6,053 nucleotides of DNA from Pseudomonadota bacterium (lineage in GTDB: Bacteria > SAR324 > NAC60-12): positions 1 to 6,053 of the forward strand of contig JACNKY010000320.1 of the NCBI GenBank assembly GCA_014381795.1, in the 5' to 3' direction. Every line of letters starts with the position of its first letter. The stretch's first letter is position 1. The notes beneath the pieces are model-generated. The model had not been told where the DNA came from. It saw nothing but the letters and a program-made list of their open reading frames with translations, and searched no databases. Shown piece after piece: positions 1 through 5,285 of the stretch. The position numbers and the translations under genes were made by a program.

Positions 1-1164
1 TCGGATTCGGCGAGCAAACTCGATTTGGATTTTTCACAAATTCCGGAAACTGAAACTGATAATCTGCGGGCTTCGGTCGGTGAACGCGTGAAGCTCAATA
101 ACCCGCTTGATATTCAGACCGCTACCTGGTTTGATTATCTGAAGTTACGGCAAATGTTTGCTGCGTTACTGCGTTCTGATTATGCAGTCACGGCTTTCAT
201 GGTCGATCCCCAAGATGAAACAGAAGCGGATACAGAAGCTTTCGACCTTGCAATTGACTCTTTTCTCGATACGGTAAAAGAAAACTCAGCTTCCGGAAAT
301 GCGGCTTTGCTTTCTTCCCTTCCGGAAAGTTTGTCAAAGGCAACACGTGAAAAATGCCTGCTTGCTGGAGTAGCGCCATTGCAGGGACTAGCGGAATCTC
401 TGGAAGCTCTGCAGCATGCCGCGAAAATCAGCAAATCCTGGAACGAATGGTCAAGGCCGGAAATTATTCCACCACTTCCGGATGACTTAAGCGTCCGCAC
501 ATTGACTGAAATTGAGTCGAAAGAGATGCTGTCGCAGCAAGGATTTGAGGTTCCGCTAAGTCGTCTGGTGTCTGCGGAAGAAATTTCTGCTGCTGCGGAA
601 GAAATTGGTTTTCCGCTGGTACTCAAAGCAGTAGCTGATGAAATATCTCACAAAACCGAGCACGGTGGAGTTGCTGTAAACCTGAAAAATATTCCGGAAG
701 TTATTGAAGCCGCGGCCGGAATGTCTGGAATCGCTGAATATTTTATTGTTGAGGAAATGATTAGTGACGGAGTCGCGGAATTAATTCTTGGTGTTTTAGT
801 TGATTCGCAATTTGGTCCGACCTTGACGCTAGGAGCAGGTGGGATTTTCACTGAATTGCTTAGAGATTCCGTCTCATTGCTGTTTCCGATTTCGGAATTA
901 CATATCCGTCAAGCTATTGAAAAATTACGGATAAATGCCTTGCTGAAAGGCTGGCGCGGAAATCCGGAAGGCGATACCGAAGCCCTGGTTGAAGCAGTTC
1001 TCAAACTTGCAGAATTCGTCGAACGTCATTCTGAACGTCTGGCTGGTTGTGACATCAATCCGTTAATCGTGCGTCCTCGTGGAAAAGGTGTGATTGTCGT
1101 GGACGCACTTATTAATTTGAGGTGTTCTGTTCTTCTGAAAGCAGCCACCGAAAAGTTAAAGTAG
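1..1164 (+). CDS. NDP-forming acyl-CoA synthetase, C-terminal part (5' end outside window)
   Basis: The frame is open from base 1 (387 visible residues), so the start lies upstream; the TTG at 25 is not a credible start. Such enzymes make acyl-CoA from a carboxylic acid, CoA and a nucleoside triphosphate in the cytoplasm. The first roughly 145 residues match the end of the succinyl-CoA-ligase-like domain (NNPLDI at nt 97-114, GVAPLQGLAESLEALQHA further on). From about nt 505 an ATP-grasp_5 domain follows: ESKEML, FPLVLKAVADEISHKTEHGG (nt 610-669), FGPTLTLGAGGIFTELLRDS, GWRGNPEGD and CDINPLIV (nt 1051-1074). The N-terminal CoA-binding domain and the phosphohistidine region are outside the window. 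The ATP-grasp domain normally ends near VVDALI (about nt 1110). The last 14 or so residues look foreign and are antisense to an aquaporin 3' end, so the natural tail was probably replaced. The caiD-like gene on the same strand suggests a carnitine-type substrate, which is inference. Confidence 0.88.
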   Translation, partial: SDSASKLDLDFSQIPETETDNLRASVGERVKLNNPLDIQTATWFDYLKLRQMFAALLRSDYAVTAFMVDPQDETEADTEAFDLAIDSFLDTVKENSASGNAALLSSLPESLSKATREKCLLAGVAPLQGLAESLEALQHAAKISKSWNEWSRPEIIPPLPDDLSVRTLTEIESKEMLSQQGFEVPLSRLVSAEEISAAAEEIGFPLVLKAVADEISHKTEHGGVAVNLKNIPEVIEAAAGMSGIAEYFIVEEMISDGVAELILGVLVDSQFGPTLTLGAGGIFTELLRDSVSLLFPISELHIRQAIEKLRINALLKGWRGNPEGDTEALVEAVLKLAEFVERHSERLAGCDINPLIVRPRGKGVIVVDALINLRCSVLLKAATEKLK

Positions 1165-1267
1165 CAGCAATTACGGCAAATAATTGTACGACAATGAAAA
1201 CCGGAATGTTAGCCGGCGCGATTCCAAAAAAAGTGTTGGTCACTCCTCGGGCACCTTCATGTGGATG
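1112..1267 (-). pseudogene. Aquaporin (MIP family) C-terminal stub
   Basis: Reading the minus strand from 1267 down to the TAA at 1114-1112 gives about 51 codons. They contain ARGVTNTFFGIAPANIPVF followed by a hydrophobic stretch (IVVQLFAVIAATLTFRWLL). This resembles the end of bacterial aquaglyceroporins, where the second Asn-Pro box is followed by an AR.(L/V)(S/T)(N/D)TF.GI.P motif and the last membrane helix. A stop codon (1270-1268) lies just upstream and the rest of the channel is missing, so this is a remnant. Aquaglyceroporins of the AqpS type occur in ars operons, where they let arsenite leave the cell, so a resident arsR-permease-aquaporin locus is plausible. The stub overlaps the synthetase 3' end on the other strand by about 50 bases. 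The family call rests on motif memory over a short stretch. Confidence 0.6.
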
Positions 1268-1303
1268 TTAGCAGTAAATTAAGAATACAAAGAAATTTGA
1301 ATT

Positions 1304-1387
1304 ATAAAATTATCAGATGTAAGAGTCTTATTACCAAGTATAAATGAATTAAGATTTCAATTACCTGATGAAAGCTTTGTACCAGAC
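1304..1387 (+). pseudogene. DUF6428-like gene, N-terminal fragment lacking a start codon
   Basis: The plus strand encodes KLSDVRVLLPSINELRFQLP and then DESFVPD, which resembles the opening of DUF6428 proteins (pattern MKLSEV..L...., F.LP.G.FVPEHFHVTEVG). These small proteins of unknown function commonly sit in Bacteroidetes ars operons between arsR and arsC. An ATA codon stands at 1304 where the initiator ATG would be expected, directly after a TGA at 1298-1300 and an ATT. The similarity stops around 1387, where the sequence becomes the antisense of the aldose-epimerase fragment. The fragment points opposite to acr3 and arsC', unlike the usual co-directional operon. It is short and recognised by eye only. 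Confidence 0.5.
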
Positions 1388-1566
1388 CCATTTTTCAATG
1401 CGCCAATGATTGGAAATAATACAGGAGCCGTACTTACCAAAAAATCTTTATTGCCTTGCCAAACGTATGCTAAATCTGTTTTTTTAGACTTAAAACTACA
1501 TATCTTTGCTCCTATTTCGTTTATCTGTAAGGAGAAGTTTTTATTTTGAATATAGTGTTTCATCAT
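1357..1566 (-). pseudogene. Aldose 1-epimerase (mutarotase) family, N-terminal fragment
   Basis: Sixty-nine codons begin [11 protein letters not shown] and carry the mutarotase N-terminal pattern: INEIGAKICSFKSKKTDLAY, WQGNKDFLVSTAPVLFPIIG and ALKNG. Family members run to roughly 290 residues with catalytic histidine and glutamate further on, so only about a fifth remains and no enzyme activity is expected. Similarity ends near nt 1391; the last 10-12 codons before the TGA at 1359-1357 (SGTKLSSGN) are readthrough into the oppositely oriented DUF6428-like fragment. The ATG at 1566-1564 overlaps the acr3 TGA as ATGA, a layout typical of translational coupling, so the gene was probably the next cistron of the source operon. 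The second ATG (1563-1561) is an alternative start. A sugar epimerase next to acr3 has no obvious arsenic role. Confidence 0.7.
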
Positions 1567-2612
1567 GCAGTTTTATTAGGGTAATACTTTTTCTTTAACC
1601 AAAAGGCCACTCTTACTAAAATAATCAAAGCTGGCACTTCTACTAACGGTCCAATTACCCCAGCAAAAGCTTGTCCTGAATTCAATCCGAATACTGCAAT
1701 AGCTACCGCAATAGCGAGCTCAAAGTTGTTTCCAGTAGCTGTAAAAGAAATAGACGCATTTTTAGCATAATCAGCTCCTAGCATCCTACTTATAAAGAAA
1801 CTTGTGACAAACATTATAAAGAAATAAATCAATAACGGAATAGCTATTCTGACCACATCCATAGGGATTTCAACAATCAATTCTCCTTTTAACGAGAACA
1901 TTAATACAATGGTAAAAAGCAACGCAATTAAGGTGATTGGAGATATTTTAGGAATAAACTGTGTCCTGTACCATTCTTCGCCTTTCATAGGAACTAGTAA
2001 CGCTCTGGTTACGATTCCTAATAAAAAAGGAATACCCAAATAAATAGCTACACTTTCAGCAATTGTAACAATTGAGATGTCAACAATAGCACCTTCAAAC
2101 CCAAAGTACGGAGGTAAAATGGTTATGAATAACCACGCATAAAAACTGTATGTAAACACCTGAAATATGCTATTTAGAGCCACTAACGCTGCGCCATACT
2201 CACTACTTCCATCGGCTAAATCATTCCAAACCAACACCATTGCAATGCATCTAGCTAAACCAATTAGAATAACCCCGACCATGTATTCAGGGTAATCTTG
2301 TAAAAAAATTAGCGCCAAGGCAAACATTAAAACAGGTCCAATGATCCAGTTCATTAATAATGAAATCGAAAGTAATTTGACATCCAAAAAGACCTTTGGT
2401 AAAAGAGCATAATTCACTTTAGCGAGTGGTGGGTACATCATTAAAATCAATCCTACTGCAATCGGGATATTTGTTGAACCACTACTCATAAAATCAATTT
2501 GAGTAGAAATTGATGGAATAAAAAATCCTAATCCCACACCAATCCCCATAGCTAAGAATATCCATAAAGTTAGGTAGGAATCTAGAAAACTTAATCTTTT
2601 TGAATTCGACAT
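1563..2612 (-). CDS. acr3: ACR3-family arsenite efflux permease
   Basis: This is a complete 349-residue inner-membrane protein, a normal length for ACR3 carriers, which export arsenite using the proton gradient. Around ten hydrophobic segments are visible. ACR3 signatures include [17 protein letters not shown] (residues 52-68), [16 protein letters not shown] (85-100), [18 protein letters not shown] (118-135), [20 protein letters not shown] (290-309) and [10 protein letters not shown] (321-330). Cys122 and Glu298 are 176 residues apart, the same spacing as the functionally important Cys129 and Glu305 of Alkaliphilus Acr3. The ATG at 2612 lies 2 nt after the arsC' stop and overlaps a second TAA; no Shine-Dalgarno is visible, as is common in Bacteroidetes. 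Low GC and a Lys/Asn/Tyr-rich tail ([11 protein letters not shown]) set it apart from the flanking genes. It lacks an evident promoter of its own, so transcription probably comes from the arsR promoter through the permease. Confidence 0.93.
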   Translation of the reverse strand: MSNSKRLSFLDSYLTLWIFLAMGIGVGLGFFIPSISTQIDFMSSGSTNIPIAVGLILMMYPPLAKVNYALLPKVFLDVKLLSISLLMNWIIGPVLMFALALIFLQDYPEYMVGVILIGLARCIAMVLVWNDLADGSSEYGAALVALNSIFQVFTYSFYAWLFITILPPYFGFEGAIVDISIVTIAESVAIYLGIPFLLGIVTRALLVPMKGEEWYRTQFIPKISPITLIALLFTIVLMFSLKGELIVEIPMDVVRIAIPLLIYFFIMFVTSFFISRMLGADYAKNASISFTATGNNFELAIAVAIAVFGLNSGQAFAGVIGPLVEVPALIILVRVAFWLKKKYYPNKTA

Positions 2613-2614
2613 TA

Positions 2615-2818
2615 TTAATTTATTTTAAAAAAAATATAAAACATTTCTGAGGCTATTTGACTAGAGCGCTCATCATACTTGGCGGCTTCTTGCTCAGTAC
2701 CATCAAATTCTTTTGGGTCGATATAATTAACCGATATTCTTTGTTCTGTACCCGGAATAAATGGACAGTTTTCATCTGCGTGATCACAAGTCATTACAGA
2801 TGAAAATATTTCGTATCT
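2615..2818 (-). pseudogene. arsC: Arsenate reductase (low-MW phosphatase type), C-terminal fragment
   Basis: The minus-strand frame ending at TAA 2617-2615 encodes RYEIFSSVMTCDHADENCPF, then IPGTEQRISVNYIDPKEFDG, a run ending AAKYDERSSQIASEMFYIF and a short basic tail. This matches the C-terminal half of Bacteroidetes-type thioredoxin-coupled arsenate reductases. The pair TC-X6-CP keeps the spacing of Cys82 and Cys89 in plasmid pI258 ArsC. The N-terminal CX5R phosphate-binding loop with the nucleophilic cysteine is absent, because the frame is closed by TAA at 2821-2819, right after the permease gene. An internal ATG at 2794 could give a 59-residue peptide, but it could not reduce arsenate. 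Only 2 nt separate its stop from the acr3 start, as in an intact arsC-acr3 operon. Confidence 0.82.
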
Positions 2819-2829
2819 TTAAATATCTT

Positions 2830-3894
2830 TCAGATTAAATAACTGTAAAGCGTTCCCAAAGAAAACGCTCCGACAAAGGCAAACATCAAATATGCTGCAA
2901 ATACGGGAGGTCTTGCCAACGCCCAGACCGCGACTGCAGCAGGAATAGAACTCACGCCGCCCGCCAGTAAAAAGGCCATTCCAGCACCAGGTGCCATTCC
3001 TTGCTCAATCAGCCCACCAACCAAAGGCAATGCAGCATAACCATTAAGATAAGCTGGAATACCAACCGCGGTCGCGGTGAGTAAAGTCAACCAATCATCA
3101 CCGCCGATTACTTGAGTAATCGTTTGGGCCGGAATATAAGCTAGCATCAGGCTTTCCAGGAAAAAAGCGACCATCATCCATTTTGCCAAAAACAATAAAT
3201 TCTCAATAGCGTTTTTAGCAAATTTCCCACGCAGCTCCGAAGATTTCCAGAATTTCCAGACAACTTCTTTGGGATTGCGTACAGTCGCACCACCGCAGCC
3301 TCCGTCTCCGACTCCTGCCCGCAAAGGCTGTGAAAAGGCACCATAGCGCATCAGCACATAAGTTCCAAATCCTCCGATCAAGCCGACTGTTACCGCAGAA
3401 AAAGTTTTGAACACCGCAAACTCCATTCCCAGCGTTCCGGCAGTCAGAAAAAACATTGATGGATCCATTAACGGTGAAGCCAGCCAGAAGGCCATTACGG
3501 GAGCCAAAGGTACTCCCATTGCCAGTAATGCCGCAATCAACGGAATCACACCGCATGAACAAAAAGGAGAAAGTCCACCCATCAGAGCCGCCAAAATAAT
3601 CATGGTCGACTCCTTTCCGGTGAAAACACGGGCAATTAAACCATCAGCACCACTTGCCTTGGCATAAGCTGTTAAGCCGATCGATAGCAGGATGAAAGGA
3701 GCGATGCCAAGCAGATTATCCACTGTAAAACGGATACTCTCTAAACTCTGCTGAGTATCCCACCAAGTGAGTACCGCCAGCCCGCTAAGCAAAGTCAACA
3801 TCGCCCTATCTTTGAAAAACTGCATCAATTTGCTGGTCCATTCATGCTGATTGTCTAAGCGTCCGCTGTGAAATTCAATTCCAAATATATTCAT
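2830..3894 (-). CDS. ArsP-like permease (PF03773 / DUF318 family)
   Basis: This 354-residue polytopic membrane protein is the second gene after arsR. The start chosen is the ATG at 3894 (MNIFGIEFHSG), 22 nt after the arsR stop; the longer frame to 3987 would overlap arsR and adds an unlikely Lys-rich leader. Family features are the cysteine motif SPFCSCGVIPLIAALLAMG (about 109-127), the segment FWLASPLMDPSMFFLTAG (about 136-153) and a Gly/Cys-rich cytosolic linker GDGGCGG (197-203) between two hydrophobic halves. A second half with VGIPAYLNGYAALPLVGG (about 277-294) and AGGVSSIPAAVAVWALARPP follows. ArsP relatives export trivalent organoarsenicals and others move different metals. The arsR neighbour favours an arsenic or metal substrate, but the exact substrate cannot be read from sequence. 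The end is intact (LYSYLI, TGA at 2832-2830), and the foreign arsC fragment begins within a few bases of it. Confidence 0.85.
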   Translation of the reverse strand: MNIFGIEFHSGRLDNQHEWTSKLMQFFKDRAMLTLLSGLAVLTWWDTQQSLESIRFTVDNLLGIAPFILLSIGLTAYAKASGADGLIARVFTGKESTMIILAALMGGLSPFCSCGVIPLIAALLAMGVPLAPVMAFWLASPLMDPSMFFLTAGTLGMEFAVFKTFSAVTVGLIGGFGTYVLMRYGAFSQPLRAGVGDGGCGGATVRNPKEVVWKFWKSSELRGKFAKNAIENLLFLAKWMMVAFFLESLMLAYIPAQTITQVIGGDDWLTLLTATAVGIPAYLNGYAALPLVGGLIEQGMAPGAGMAFLLAGGVSSIPAAVAVWALARPPVFAAYLMFAFVGAFSLGTLYSYLI

Positions 3895-3916
3895 TGTTAG
3901 TTTTTTCTTGATAGAT

Positions 3917-4252
3917 TTACTGAGAAAACTCGACTTGTGTGCTTTCTGATTTTGCCGTTTCAGCTGACAAACCGAAACAGCATTCATTCGTTAAGAAAGA
4001 GATGGCGCTTTCCAGCAGTTCATAGTGCATTACGCACAATAATGTCGTTTGTTCACGCTGTTGTCGAATCAATCCGACTGACTTGAGATGATTCAAATGA
4101 TGTGAAAGTGTTGAGGCCGGAATTGCTAATTCAGCCTGAATTCTACCAACCGGAACGCCTTCCCTGCCGGCCATCACCAGCAAGCGCACGACTTTCAGGC
4201 GAACTGGGTTTCCCAACTCAGCTAAAATATTTGCTGCGGTTTCTATTTCCAT
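3917..4252 (-). CDS. arsR: ArsR/SmtB-family metalloregulatory repressor
   Basis: This 111-residue winged-helix protein has the length and shape of ArsR repressors, which bind the promoter as dimers and release on metalloid binding. The N-terminus ETAANILAELGNPVRLKVVR is the usual dimer and first-helix region. PASTLSHHLNHLKSVGLIRQ (residues 45-64) is the recognition helix and wing entry. Near the C-terminus FLTNECC holds the pair Cys91-Cys92, as in the Acidithiobacillus type whose arsenite site uses an adjacent Cys pair plus a third Cys just downstream. Here no third Cys follows; Cys73 is the only other one. The ATG at 4252 fits the family N-terminus but has no clear Shine-Dalgarno. It is the first gene of the minus-strand unit, 22 nt ahead of the permease, and probably autoregulates through the palindrome at 4304-4331. 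Confidence 0.92.
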   Translation of the reverse strand: MEIETAANILAELGNPVRLKVVRLLVMAGREGVPVGRIQAELAIPASTLSHHLNHLKSVGLIRQQREQTTLLCVMHYELLESAISFLTNECCFGLSAETAKSESTQVEFSQ

Positions 4253-4293
4253 ATTTGATAATTTAATGATGTTATTTTTAATTCGATAATACT

Positions 4294-4322
4294 AGAATAA
4301 TAGAAATAATGTTTTATGTCAA
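4294..4322 (-). promoter_or_regulatory. Sigma70-type promoter of arsR operon
   Basis: On the minus strand a perfect -35 TTGACA (4322-4317) is followed after exactly 17 bases by TATTCT (4299-4294), four of six matches to the -10 consensus. Transcription would begin near 4287, about 35 bases before the arsR ATG. The region is very AT-rich. This is the only good promoter seen for the arsR-permease-acr3 unit. Confidence 0.7.
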
Positions 4323-4331
4323 ACATTATTT
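4304..4331. promoter_or_regulatory. Putative ArsR operator (11-6-11 palindrome)
   Basis: AAATAATGTTT (4304-4314) and AAACATTATTT (4321-4331) are perfect inverted copies around a 6-base centre. The palindrome covers part of the -35 box and the upstream half of the promoter spacer, where a bound ArsR dimer would block RNA polymerase. ArsR/SmtB operators are AT-rich dyads of similar size. Assignment to ArsR is inferred from position. Confidence 0.65.
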
Positions 4332-4402
4332 TCATTATTTACTAATAATTTTGAAATTAGTTTTTGCTCAAAAACTTGCGGAACCATTTAAGCAGGTGTA
4401 AC

Positions 4403-4489
4403 ATGCCACATCAATTTGAAAAACAGCTAATCGATAGATTATGTCTCTCAGAAGAGAAACTGTTGAAGTGGACACCCGTAAATATGTGA
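4403..4489 (+). other. 28-codon ORF just upstream of caiD-like gene (leader peptide or 3' gene remnant)
   Basis: ATG at 4403 to TGA at 4487-4489 encodes a peptide beginning MPHQFEKQLIDRLCLSEEKL. AGGTG at 4394-4398 sits 4 nt before the ATG and could be a ribosome site. The frame is open upstream to about 4361, so the ORF may instead be the 3' end of a host gene cut by the ars island. Its stop overlaps the Shine-Dalgarno of the caiD-like gene, as expected for neighbouring cistrons. I do not recognise the sequence. Confidence 0.35.
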
Positions 4490-4494
4490 AGGAG
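4488..4494 (+). promoter_or_regulatory. Ribosome binding site deciding the caiD-like start
   Basis: GAAGGAG lies 5 nt before the ATG at 4500 but only 2 nt before the ATG at 4497. The tandem ATGATG therefore most likely initiates at the second codon, giving 260 residues. Confidence 0.7.
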
Positions 4495-4499
4495 AAATG

Positions 4500-5282
4500 A
4501 TGGCCGAAAAACCATTTATGCTGAACCCAAGAGGTTCTATTTTGGAAATTACTCTATCCAAAGGAAAAGCGAATGTTATCAGCGCTGAGGATAGTCGCGA
4601 ACTGAACCGGATGTGGGAAGACTTTCGTGACAATCCGGAACAGCGTTTCGGTATTATTACTGGTAAAGGTGAAAAGTTTTTTTGCGCGGGCTGGGACTTG
4701 AAGAATGTCGCGGAATCCGGAGAAGCTTCGGATTCCGATTATGGTTCAGGTGGTTTTGGCGGCTTGAACTATCCGCGAAATTTCGACAAACCTGTGATCT
4801 GCGCGGTCAATGGAATTGCCTGCGGCGGTGGTTTTGAAGTGATGCTGGGCTGCGATATCATCGTTGCCGAAGAACACGCCACTTTCGCGCTTCCGGAAAT
4901 CAAAGTCGGAGTACTTCCTGACTCAGGAGTGGTGAAATTGCGGAGACGCATTCCATACCATGTTGCAGTTGAGTTTATGATGACCGGACGCTGGATGGAT
5001 GCGGAAGAAGCAAAACACTGGGGTCTGGTGAATCACATAGTGCCTAAAGGTCAAGGACTGGCCAAAGCCCGCGAAATTGCGGAAATGCTGGCCGCCGGAC
5101 CACCTTTACTTTATCCGGCCATCAAACAGGTTTTGCGTATGACCGAAACAGTTTCAGAACACGAAGCCTTTGTTGTCCATGATGCTTGCGCCACAGTAGA
5201 AGCCGTCAACCGTTCTGAAGATATGAAGGAAGGCGCACTCGCCTTTGCTGAAAAACGTGAACCAGTCTGGAAAGGAAACTAA
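4500..5282 (+). CDS. caiD: CaiD-like carnitinyl-CoA dehydratase (crotonase family)
   Basis: The product (260 residues from ATG 4500, 261 from 4497) closely follows remembered E. coli CaiD (261 residues), which interconverts L-carnitinyl-CoA and crotonobetainyl-CoA. Shared blocks, numbered from the ATG at 4497, are GSILEITL (13-20), FFCAGWDLK (61-69), DKPVICAVNGIACGGGFE (97-114), ATFALPEIKVGVLPDSG (128-144) and the C-terminus SEDMKEGALAFAEKREPVWK. Glu114 and Glu134 align with the catalytic Glu111 and Glu131 of CaiD, and the oxyanion-hole glycines are present. The pair of glutamates argues for a hydratase/dehydratase rather than an isomerase or hydrolase. It lies 3 nt before the alcohol dehydrogenase gene, so the two are surely co-transcribed. 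No caiA, caiB, caiC or caiT is visible in the window, so the physiological substrate may be a related trimethylammonium or other beta-hydroxy acyl-CoA. Confidence 0.85.
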   Translation: MAEKPFMLNPRGSILEITLSKGKANVISAEDSRELNRMWEDFRDNPEQRFGIITGKGEKFFCAGWDLKNVAESGEASDSDYGSGGFGGLNYPRNFDKPVICAVNGIACGGGFEVMLGCDIIVAEEHATFALPEIKVGVLPDSGVVKLRRRIPYHVAVEFMMTGRWMDAEEAKHWGLVNHIVPKGQGLAKAREIAEMLAAGPPLLYPAIKQVLRMTETVSEHEAFVVHDACATVEAVNRSEDMKEGALAFAEKREPVWKGN

Positions 5283-5285
5283 GAT

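Noticed and set aside
180..626. 148-codon minus-strand ORF opposite the synthetase
   Set aside because: Ser/Ala-rich shadow of a clear ATP-grasp synthetase on the plus strand; no recognisable motif.
1165..1230. Rho-independent terminator after the synthetase gene
   Set aside because: GCCGG/CCGGC-type complementarity near 1201-1220 is short and not followed by a T run on the plus strand.
2801..2830. Tandem ATCTTT at the permease/arsC' junction as an attachment site
   Set aside because: Two 6-base copies in an AT-rich stretch, without an integrase and without a matching copy at the other junction (1268-1300).
3215..3562. 115-codon minus-strand ORF in another frame of the permease
   Set aside because: Lies wholly inside the permease gene, whose frame has coherent membrane segments and family motifs; this one has none.
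3895..3987. Upstream extension of the permease to the ATG at 3987
   Set aside because: It would overlap the arsR gene by 71 bases and add a Lys/Gln-rich stretch not typical of the family; the ATG at 3894 fits better.
1113..4402. Possible direct repeat (ATTTGAGGTGT / ATTTAAGCAGGTGT) at the two edges of the ars island
   Set aside because: The match is only six contiguous bases (AGGTGT) and the spacing differs; too weak to call a target-site duplication.
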